Shown here one piece after another: positions 40,430-52,400 of a DNA stretch of 64,000 nt. The first letter of the stretch is position 1. Each line of letters starts with the position of its first letter. The position numbers and the translations under genes were made by a program. The notes beneath the pieces were generated by a model. It had not been told where the DNA came from. It saw only the letters and a list, made by a program, of their open reading frames with translations, and did no database searches. The DNA lies in the NCBI RefSeq assembly GCF_027942865.1, contig NC_134528.1:31522732-31586731 (forward strand), given 5' to 3'. This DNA is from Odontesthes bonariensis (taxonomy: Eukaryota; Chordata; Actinopteri; Atheriniformes; Atherinopsidae).

Positions 40430-43400
40430 CTGAGGAGGAAAAAAAACAAAGAACAAGAGTCAAAAACAGGACAGTTCTTTTGTTAGCTTGAGGTAATATG
40501 TCATCCATGGACCATCGAACGAGGGCAATTTGTGTAAAAAAACCAACCAAAAAAAAATTAAAAAAAATAAAAAATCAGCATCAAGACAGTTGATCAGCAC
40601 TGCATGACTGGCAGGTTTAAAATTTCCAACGTGGACAGCATGTTATTCACTCAGATACTCACCGGCAGTCATGGAGGCAAAGACGGCGCGACTGATTGCA
40701 GACAGGTAGGTGGGCTCAGAAGAAGGTGGAGTCATCTCATTAAAGGTGTCGGTGTTGTAGATGTGATCCGTGCCAAATGTCTTTACCACCTGGGACAGAT
40801 AGAGTGAGCCGATCCGGAGGAAAAGTGGATCACGGGGGTCTAAGATATAGGAGCATGAGTAGCTGCAGTCGAACTGAGCCCAAGGCCCCAGTCTGGTTAC
40901 ATTGGCTTCTGGAAAAAGCCTGGAACACAAGCGGCACATTGGTGAAGCTCTGACACAATCTCAGGCCATACAGTCATACACTGAAAGTAACATGAAGCGG
41001 GGAACAGAGACTGAAAAAAAAAGGAAAGAAAGACTTGGTTCAACTTTTATTTTGAACTTTGGTTCATTTGTTTGGAAACTGATTCATGCAAAGTGATGTC
41101 TGAACAGGCTTCTGTTTGTGAAGATGTGCATTAAAAGGTGGGTTACTAAAGCTGCCATCAGGAGGGATGCAGTCACTATCTAACAGGGACAGGGGCACAT
41201 ATTTTCAGTCTCAGAGAAGTCATGGTGTAGAAGCCTATAATTCAGAACAAAGGTGATGAAGAGGGATGAGTGAATATGAAATAAAAACACTACACTAGCA
41301 CCAACTCTCTGATGGGCCGGAGCAAAGAACGGCTCGTGTCAGGGGCTGGGGGCGGGGTTATGGAGACAAACCAGAGTAAAGAAAGATTTTCCATTTCATT
41401 CTAAACAAAAGGTTTAAAAACTCAGAGCCAGTCTCACATTTAACTTAATTCAAAAGATAATGATACAAACTGAGCTGCAACATGCTCAGTGTTATTCCAG
41501 TCGTTGTACAGTCTCTTTTTGTGATTTTTGACCAAAGCAAGTCAAACATGTCATGAAGAACTCAAGAAATTGTGTCAGCAAGTGAAAAAAGGTGGAAACT
41601 TTTTTCACTTCATTAAACCTTTAAATGTCAATATTGGTATCAGTCCCCAGTTACCTAGAAGTTTAAATTATTTAAGAAAAGATCAGAAATATTGATACAT
41701 TTTTTTAAAGACAGACTTTAAAGTATGAGTCACCTGAGAATTCCTTTGGGAATGTTACCAGAGAAGGCTGGCAGCACAGGGATCATGCCAAAAGCCCTCA
41801 TTCGTGCTAAGATCTGAAACTGCAAAGAGAGGAGAAAGGATGAGAGGATTCGCTGCACAACAAGTTATCAACCAAAGGTCATCCATCTACATATGTGAAC
41901 ATGATGTGAGACATAAAAACTGGAATATCAAATAGATTCTTAATGGGTAAAGAGGCCTAATCCATATCCCTCTCCTTGGTCTCTTCCCTCCTTCCTTCCC
42001 CCCCCCAAGAGGTAAGCTTTAATGACCAAGAAGGCCATCTAAGAGGTCACCAATGGCCTCATTTAAGGACCAGGTGACAAATGCTCCTTTATCCCTTATA
42101 GTAAAAGAAAACCTTATCCCTGCAAAACAGAGGGTACATGGGGAGGAATGGGGATAAATGATGGACCTTAAAGCAGCTATTGTGGCTCTATGGGCCAACT
42201 TTGCATCGGTTTTCTATATGAGCTCCTGGCAGCTTTTCCCACCCTGTGTAATCTGTGATGCCTTGTTCAACCTTTAAAAAACTGATGAAGTTTGGAAAGT
42301 TTGTTTGAATCCGAGACTCCTTTTCACACATCCGTTGCAGCTTACTGGGGAAATGCAACCTTTTATGCAACCTCTGATGCCACATCTGTGTCATGTGAAA
42401 GTACACTTTCATCTTTGTCATCTGTTTGGAATTTCATGCATTAATTAGTCCTAAAATATGATCTGATCTTCATCCTGGTCCCATCTGAAGACCCAGCTCT
42501 TCAGAGAGCATCTCCTACCCTGCACTGACCCTGTACCTCCCTCTATGCCTGCACTCCATCTCTGCACTGCCCCCCCTGCCCCCTCTGACAGAGTCTGACT
42601 GGTGGCTTCCTTCTATGTAGCTTATTGTTAGCTTTGATGTTAGCTGTAATGTTATATCCTCATTGGTAAGTCGCTTTGGATAAAGCGTCTGCTAAATGCA
42701 GAAACAGAAGTCGATGGTATAGACAAATATAATGTGTCTAACAATTATCACAAAAAAATTCTGAACACACTCATTCAACATTTAAAAACGGTAGTGGAAA
42801 AAGCAAGCGGACCTTTGAGTTAATGACCTCAAAAAAGTACTCTGGAGTCAGGTGTTGGCATACATGGAGTCTTGTTAAGAAAATGAGTTTGGGGATGGTC
42901 GGTGGCGTAGTGGGTTAAGCAGACAGCCCATGTTGCTGCATGTCTTTCCCCCTCTCTCTGGCCCCTGCTTCCTGTCCCTCTTGAACTGTCCTGTCCATTA
43001 AAGGCATGAAAGCCCCAAAAAATTATTGAAAAAAAAAGAAAATGAGTTTGGAGGTGTGGACTAGAGCTACTTTGACTGATAAACCTTTCTGAGTTTGCTC
43101 CGCACAACAAGAATATGCGTATATGAACCCTGCCTCACCAAATAGAGCTTCCAGAGGATCTACGAGCAAGCATTGTTCATTTACGTAAAGTTGGAAAGGG
43201 TTACAAAATGATTTCAAAGACTTTAGAAAATTCATCAGCCCACAGTTTGGCAAACAATCTACAAATGGAGACACATTGGAACAGTGGCTACTCTATACCA
43301 AGAGTCAGAATCACCCCAAGAGCACAACAAAGACTCATCAATAATCATTTGGAATGTTGAATGAGTGTGTTCAGTAAAGACATGAAAGATCAGAATCATA

Positions 43401-46400
43401 CCAAAGACGATTCTATCAGTATCAAACACACACACGTGCATGTTACGGTCATTCTCCAGTTCAAACACGAGTTATGCATCCATACAGTATCTGCTATGAG
43501 ACTGGCAGGCAGGTCATCCTGAAAGCTCAAAATGGTAATGGTCTGGTAACTGGCCAATCAATCATGCATCTCTAAATATGATAATATATTTCAATGAATC
43601 GATTTTTTTCTTTGTTATTTGGAAAGAAAACACACTTGTTAAAACTGAGTGCTTGTAGCCCATTCATTGTCAGTCTCAGTCTATGATTTTATCATTACTC
43701 TGATTCTACATGTTAACTTTAAAGTGTGTTGAATTTCAAGGAGTTGTCAATACTTGAAGGTGCAGTTGGTTCACATGCCAGGACTGTGGCAGAGGCCCAC
43801 CAAACTTGTATACGTTCGCCATGCGGTTCCAGGCAAGAAATGCTGGTCCGGAGAAGAATTCTTCAATTTCTGACTGGTTTAGTCCGAGAGCACGGTACAC
43901 CTAAAAGGTGAAATAAAGAACTCATTAGTTTATATTTACATCCAGCTGCACGACAGTATTAAAATATGAATAGACTGCCTCTGTCATTTCTGTTTCACTT
44001 TTTGAATTTAAATGACCATTTCTAAAGACACCTTAAATATGAAACAAACATTGGGACGGTCTGTACGTAGAAACATGTTATTTTGCCATGTTACCTTCAG
44101 TTTGAGGATTTCCTCAAACATTACACAGTGCTGAGGCATCAGAAATGCGCAAGTTAAAAACTCGATTCCACTCCCATGAATATATAGGGGGACAAGGTTG
44201 GTGGTCCAACTGATGGGCCGAGTTTAGCTATAACCGTAGCTGGACTCTACTGTGCATGGAACCATGCTGACTGAAACTTCCTCCGCCTCCCCCACCAGCG
44301 TGTCTCCAGTAGTCAGATGAAGAGGCAACTGGAGAGACTGAACTGGAACCAGGCTGCTGGTCCAGATGGTGTCAGCTCGTGGTCCTGAAGACCTGTGCAA
44401 AACAGCTATGTGGGATTCTACAGCACCTCTTCCACCTAAGCCCGAGTCAGGAGGATGTTCCAGACATCCTGCCTTGTTTTAGTACCAAACAAATCTCATC
44501 AATCTTTCCTCAGTGACTACTGATCCATTGTCCTAATATCCCACATTGTGAAAGTCCTGTGGAGACTGTTATTAGCTTGCCTCTGAAGTCAAGGGAACAC
44601 CTTTGACCCACAACAGTTTGCTTATTGTCCTAGGGTTGGTGTTGAAGATGCCATAATCCATCTACTTTGATGAGTCCACTCTCAGCTGGACGCAGCAGGC
44701 AGCACAGTGAGGATCATGTCCTTTGATTTCTCCAGTACCACAGGGGACTGTACTCTCACTCAGTGGGTCTACATGATGAGATTAATTCCATTACAGCTAT
44801 AGTTGGGTTCTGCTCTATCTGAGCAAGGGTAATTCTCCTTGGATATATGTGGGTGAATGAATGGGATCAGAGGCACAAAGCGTGTCATACCCCGGTGTGA
44901 TAGGTGGCGCTGTACCCATTCCAGCTGTTGCTAATAGAGCCACTTCCTGTTGACCTCTTCACCACCAACAACAACAACAAACTCAGGCATTGGAGAAAGA
45001 TGGAGAACGCAGAGCCAGATGAAGCTACGTCCCTCTACATTTGCTCTGTGATGAGCTGCTTGTTGCACAAACTCGATGCCCAACGGAGCATTCTCCATCG
45101 CGTTGTTTGTTTCTTTCTGACGGCGACAACAACAGGAATATCGTCTCCTTTGACTTCCGGGTCACGACCCCGGGAAAACATCTGGAGCATGCGCAGAACG
45201 CAAAGTCTGATTCACCATGTGCTTCAGCGTCTACAAGCAGGTTTAGAGTGACTTTCAACCCAGTTATCTCGGGGTCTGAATCTGATCGCGAGTAACTATA
45301 ATACTGTCTAATATAGTAATACTGTCCTTCGCATTAAAGTCCCCTCTCAGGATATGAAATTTGTCTAAAGTTACCAGTGTATCTGGCGTTAGTTCGTTCA
45401 GCCAAGTTTCTAGAAAACACATGGCGTTGCACTTCCAGAACTCCCTCTGCAGACTGGTGAGAGCCGCAAGCTCCACCATCTTGTTGGGGAGAGATCTTAC
45501 AATTCTCCATCATAACAGACGGAATGCTTGGCTTGTATTGTCTCTTCTTTTCCTGCCACTTTGTTCCAGTTTCACATCCCTACGCCTCCTCTGTAGCTCC
45601 AGTGGCTGAGTGGATCTCCAGATGTGGTTTGAAGGATGTTAAAACTAATAAAAACGTACAAAAGTTCTCTCACCATATGTGCATTCATAGGTCCAACCAC
45701 ATGCTCAAGAGCAATGGCAAAAAAAGTACTAAAAACATGCAAAAACACACAAAGGTAGAAAAAAACTAGTGGCCAGTCGTGCTGTGCCATCTTAGCACAT
45801 CCTCGTATCATGGTTTTGGTCTTTTTTGCAATGTTAGCCAAAGTGCAGTGCATAACATGGCCTTTTAAAGTATTCCTTTCAAGAACAAACACAATATTTA
45901 AATCCTGCTATCAGCTGCACCAGATGTTTTCCAATGCTGGGTTTAATATTTTCCATCTCAGTTAAAGTCTGGGAAATCCTTCATTGTTTACGATCCAGTT
46001 TTATCTCGATTTCCTTTCCTTTACAGTGATTGGATTCAAACACTCATCCATTCTCTATACCCACTTAATCCAATCAGGGTTATGGGGGTGTGCTAGGGCT
46101 TATCCCAGCTGCCATTGACCAAAAGGCGGGGTACAACCTCGACAGGTCGCCATTCCATCAAAGAATCACAGAGACCATCGACCACGCACAGTCACTCCTA
46201 CGGTCAATTTAGAATTAGGTGTAACTACCCATTCAGCTCGGATTTTCTGTTTTTTTAGGCATTACTCACTTTTTAAGAACAATCTAAAATGTATTGCATT
46301 CAATTTTGGTTCCCCAAATAGATTAGAAAACCTTTCATTTAAAACAGCTTGTATGCTCCTTAACTGGATAACTGAAAAAATTCCCTCTAAGATACAATGG

Positions 46401-49400
46401 CAGAAGGTTATCCTGAACTATGTCTCTCCGACATGTCGGTTGCACGACAAATATGTTGTTTTGGTCAAAACATGGGAACCCTTTTTGTCACACATTGGAC
46501 TGAATAGTTCCACAATCCTTATAAGAGCCTTTGTATTGGAATATTATCAGTGAATATGGTCTCTTACTGGTCAATACTGATACTAAGTGCTATATCCTTT
46601 GCTATTTTTTTTTCTAATGTATATGCTGTTAACACATGATTGGGACTCATGAGCTTGTCTATGTTTATGGGCCAAATGTTTTTTTTTTTTTATTCCGTTT
46701 TGTTTTTGTCTGCGTTGTCTATAACTGTTGACAAGTTCAATAAATATATCTTTAAAAACAAACAAACAAAAAAATAATGGTGCGTAGCAAGCCAGTTTGT
46801 TGTGCAAACACTTATCTTAGTCTTAGGTTGTTCTTAAATTTGGTTAGGCTATCATAGTCTTTCACAATCATACACCCAATGCTAAGCCCATTGTCCAATT
46901 GATCACTCTGATCTTCAAATCTCTTTTTTAATCCCCACTAACTTTAATACAAAAGGCGATTGTGCTGATATTCTCTCAGATCCAACCTTCTGAATAATCT
47001 CTTGTAAATCAGATCAGGTGAGTCATTGGAATATTTAAAACATTTTTAAATAGAGATTGATAAAGCTTTTTATAGACACCCAACAGTGTCTTACGTTTTG
47101 GTTTGTCTTAGCTTGGACTGTCTCCAACTGTTCATTTATCAATTTACAGTTCCTATTATTTGTAAGCCAACTTTGAAGGTAAAGCACTTTCAAAGTAAAA
47201 CCTTAAAAGTTTACACACTTGTGAATTGGTTGATGTTTCATGATTTCATATTCATGGGAGAAAAGGGGTTTGCAATTCTTCAGTAGCACTGCATGTGGCT
47301 TGTGTACTTAATCACCATTTTGACATTTAGCACTTCAAACAAGGTTGTTTTATAAGCCCAGATATATTCATCCCTCTTACCTCTTGCCACAGGGCTTCCT
47401 GGCCAGTGAAAGCAAGTGGCAGGTTGATTCCATTGAGTGCCATCCAGTCAATCTCTCTTTCCCATCTCACCCAGTCCCACCACACAGACGAATAGCTAAA
47501 AGTGCAAACGTTCTGGTAATACCGGAATCTAAATACAGAAACAGAAATTTGTTGGTAAGTTTTATTACCACACAGGTAAGCTTTCAACACGATGCATAAA
47601 AAAGCACAACATAACACTTGGTGGATTTCCATTGTTACTTTTTGTATTTGCATTTAGAAGATGTGAATAAGAAAAGGTGAAAGGAAATGAAAAAATGTTA
47701 TGTTCTTCCTTAAGATCCTCTGGGGTCTGTTGTGAAGAAGACTTGATGCAAATGGGGGGGGGGGGGGGGGTCTCCTGGGGTACTGGCCTCTCTCCTGGCA
47801 TCTCCTCCATGCTCTGGACACTGTGCTCAGAGACACAGCAAACCTTCCTGCCACAGCTCACACTAGCCTCTTTCACACTGAGGAAGAACCCGTGTTTAAT
47901 TCGCGAATTTAGCGTGTCCGCTGTTCCCTTCACACTGCCGACCCGGGCTGCCGCGTCAACTCGACTCGCCTTTCGACCTGCGTCGGACCCTAGTCTTTTT
48001 GCCGAGCCGAGTTTGGTGTGAACGCAATCGAAGCGGGTCGGACGTGGGCGTGGCGTGAGGAGTTTAAAAGACAGAATGGACAGCTGATTCAGAACAACAG
48101 CGACAGGTGAGGACAAGTTTTACTCTGTTTTAGCCTACATCAAATTCGAGACATTTTTTAATATGGCCAACTGGGGAGACAAGGAGGTCCGCGAGCTCCT
48201 CAGCCTCCGAGCAGAGGACGTTATTTACCGCCACATGTCGGGGACGGTGAAGGATGGACCTCTGCTGGAAGGGCTGGCGAGAAAGATGGGAGAGCGCGGT
48301 TTCCCACGCAGCAAGACGCAGGTGACCAACAAACTGAAGGCCATGAGGAAAAAGTTCCATGCGGTTAATGACCACAACGTCATTGCTGAAAGTTACCAAT
48401 GATCTCCTCTTAGCCTCTGATAGCGGACTTGTGTCTGTGCTTGTCCTGTTGGATCTCAGTGCTGCATTTGATACGGTCGCTCACAGTATCTTATTACACA
48501 GACTTGAACATGTTATTGGGATTAAAGGAACTGCATTAGGCTGGTTTAAGTCATATTTATCTGATAGATTTCAGTTTGTTCTTGTAAATGAAGAATCTTC
48601 CTCACACACCAGAGTAAGTCATGGAGTTCCTCAGGGTTCTGTGCTTGGACCGATTCTTTTCACTTTATACATGCTTCCATTAGGTAACATTATTAGACAG
48701 CATGGCATAAATTTCCATTGCTATGCTGATGATACTCAGCTGTACTTATCTATAAAACCAGATGAAACCAATAGGTTGGTCAGACTACAAGCATGTCTTA
48801 AAGACATAAAGACCTGGATGACTCAGAACTGTCTGCTTCTAAATTCAGACAAACTGAAGTCGTTATCTTTGGACCTGAGCGTTTCAGGGAGAAATTGTCT
48901 AGCTATATAGTTACTCTAGATGGTATTTCCTTGGCTTCTAGTTCTACAGTGAGGAACCTTGGAGTTATTTTTGACCAGAATTTATCATTTGACTCGCATA
49001 TAAAACAGGTTTCTAGGACTGCCTTCTTTCATCTTCGTAATATTGCTAAAAATCAGGAACATCTTGTCTCAGAGTGATGCAGAAAAACTGCTCCATGCAT
49101 TTGTTACTTCAGGATTGGACTACTGTAATTCTTTATTATTGGGCTGTCCCACATATTCTCTGAAAAGCCTTCAGCTGATCCTAAATGCTGCAGCCAGAGT
49201 TTTGATGAGAACTAACAGGAGAGATCATATTTCTCCAGTTTTAGCTTCTCTTCATTGGCTCCCTGTTAAATTCAGAATAGAATTTAAGATTCTTCTCCTA
49301 ACATATAAAGCTCTTAATGACCGAGCTCCATCATATCTTAAAGATCTCATTGTAAGATATTTTCCTAACAGAGCACTTCGTTCCCAAACTGCAGGTTTAC

Positions 49401-52400
49401 TTGAGGTTTCCAGAGTTTCTAAAAGTAGAATGGGAGGCAGAGCCTTCAGTTATCAGGCCCCTCTCTGTGGAACCAGCTGCCAGTAAATGTCCAGCCTGCT
49501 GGGGGGCCTCATCTGTCACACCTTTCCTCACTTTACTCTCTTTATGTATATGTGACATTATTGTGGTCATTAACTCGTGTTTCCCTGTTCCAACAGATAT
49601 CCTTTGAATGGTGTTACAGTGCTGCTAACCCAGGTGTATTTCACCCTACCTCCGACGCATGGCTTGTGCCTACGTCATTGTGCACGCCCAGCATTTTATG
49701 CGTTTCGTGTGACGCTCTGCCACTAGGCCACGCCCCCTGAACTCGGCTTCAGGCGACACGGGTCACCCTGACATGCCAAGCGTTCACATTGCTCGACGCG
49801 GGTCGAAGTGGCAATTTGGATTTTTTGAAGCAGTGTACTTTGCTCTTGCATGTCAGCAGACTGCATGATGGTTTGTGACTTACTGCATATATAATCATGC
49901 CATTAAAGGGACATAAAAGGACAATCAATAAGAAAGTGGACAATCAAACATGTGATTCTCCAGTAAATGCTGACTTTCAGTCCTCCCGAGGATCCTTAAA
50001 GCTTACAGGGACAGTTTCATTCCAAAAACACAAACCGAGCTGGAGGAGCGGTTACACAGAGGCTGTGCTGTATCTGCAGACATCCAGTCTGACTCCAGCA
50101 CAGTATTAACCAAGCGTTTGGACTGCCATTTTTTACTGAAGCATCAAGTAATCAATCACCGAGTCCCGTTCTTCCCAGGCGGGCTGCAGGACGCCCTGTA
50201 GATGCTGCAGGGAACCCTGCTCCAGCCCGACATACAAACAATTTCAGTGATCAAAGGCCCGGTTAGAGACGCGGGGGCTGCTCTGTCAAAGGAAGATTTC
50301 ATCTCTGGCCTTCATGACGGCGCTGATGTGCTGAGGGTCAACCATCACACCCAGATTCCCAACAAAAGGACGGCAGCAGCAGGACAGAGGACAAAATAAT
50401 AAAAATAAAAAATAATAATAATGTAGATCTACCCTGGCTCGGTCACATGACCCACAGAGACCTCCCTGCCCTGGCGTGCAGCCCCTGCAGCTGGGCGCTG
50501 CTAAGCGGTGACTTGGTTCTGCAGCGGGGTGTTTGTGCACGCCACGCTGTGTTCATGCAAGATGACTGACGGAGTTAGTGCAGTGAGCATCCTGAGTGTG
50601 CGCGTCTGACTCTGCACACACAGCCGCTGATTAACCACAGCGTGCTGAGGGGGAAAGTACGTCTGTATGAAGGGCTTCTTTTTGTTTCCATGTTTCTTTT
50701 CTCATGGGCAAAGTGCATTAGAGAGATGAATAATTTTACTGTCACTCAGTGGGTCACATGGCACTGAAAGGATCGGATTATTGGCTAAATTACAATCAGA
50801 CTGAGTTATTAAATTAATGTAGACACCTTAATCTAATCTAATTTAATTTGAATTTCCCCCCATTAGGGGATAAATAAAGTATTTTTCTATTCTAATCTGA
50901 CTAAGAATTGGATGGGATTCAGACCCCGAGATAACTGGGTTGAAAGTCACTCTAAACCTGCTTGTAGACGCTGAAGCACGTGGTGAATCAGACTTTGCGT
51001 TCTGCGCATGCTCCAGATGTTTTCCCGGGGTCGTGACCCGGAAGTCAAAGGAGACGATATTCCTGTTGTTGTCGCCGTCAGAAAGAAACAAACAACGCGA
51101 TGGAGAATGCTCCGTTGGGCATCGAGTTTGTGCAACAAGCAGCTCATCACAGAGCAAATGTAGAGGGACGTAGCTTCATCTGGCTCTGCGTTCTCCATCT
51201 TTCTCCAATGCCTGAGTTTGTTGTTGTTGTTGGTGGTGAAGAGGTCAACAGGAAGTGGCTCTATTAGCAACAGCTGGAATGGGTACAGCGCCACCTATCA
51301 TACCGGGGTATGACACGCTTTGTGCCTCTGATCACATTCATTCACCGCCAGATATCCAAGGAGAATTACCCTTGCTCAGCTCAGTCTGATTGTAATTTAG
51401 CCAATAATTCGATCCTTTCAGAGTCATGTGACCCCACTGAGTGAGTTGCAGGTTATTTCACTAAAACTATGCACTGTAGCCTAGATGCTTATTCACATCA
51501 TTTTGGACTATATTAGTATAAATACAACAACGACAATAATAATTAGAGGAGTTTGAATTGTGATTTTCTAAAACCTCTCATTTAAACAAATCAGTACTTG
51601 TTTATAACATTTGTATACAGACAAATTAAATATAATAAGCAGAAATATATAACTTTTATAACCTTGCTGTCTTGTGCAAAGTGGATAGTCAAGCACAAAT
51701 ACATTTAAATACACGATTTCTATATCATTTCATTATTTTTTACTTTATTATCAGCACTACGAATAATAAAGGGCAGATTATGAATCAGCACCACAGAGCT
51801 CATTCGTAGCTATACAGTATATGTCTTGAAAAAAGTATGAAATGTCACTGTGTGTGTGTTTTATATGCATTAGATTATAGTTTATCAATCATATTTCATT
51901 CTGCAGAGATGCCTCGTAAGGAGAGGACGTTTCCACTTTGAGCCCCTGGCTCTGCACAGGTCCCTGCACAGGTCTCTGCACAGGTCCCTGCACAGGTCCC
52001 TGCACAGGTCCCTGCACAGGTCTCTGCACAGGTCCCTGCACAGGTCCCTGCACAGGTCTCTGCACAGGTCTCTGCACAGGTCTCTGCACAGGTCTCTGCA
52101 CAGGTCCCTGCATGTAAAGTCATCTGCAAAGTAGTGAAAAAGGACTTTGTGCTTCTTAAAAACGGAACCCAGAGGGAGCATGTCCATGGCAAAAAGAACA
52201 GGCGCTAATATGGAGCCTTGGGGCACACCATGGTTCAGAGGAGACATACAGGAGGAGTACTGTCCAAGATTTACAGAAAAGCTCTTATCAGAGAGACAGG
52301 ACTGAAAGCAGTCGAGTGCTGCACCTTTAATGCCAACACCGGTGTGAGGCGGGTCAGAAGGATCCACAGCATCCAAGGCTGCGGACAGGTTTAACAGTTA

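Noticed and set aside
44904..45251. 115-codon frame present twice (also 50947-51294 minus) as a possible gene pair
   Set aside because: Both lie in copies of one TIR element; the identity is explained by the repeat, and the peptide has no recognisable domain.
51950..52115. Second regular array resembling a CRISPR or a repeat protein
   Set aside because: 12-bp head-to-tail units without spacers; the CRDL reading lies in a dead LINE fragment.
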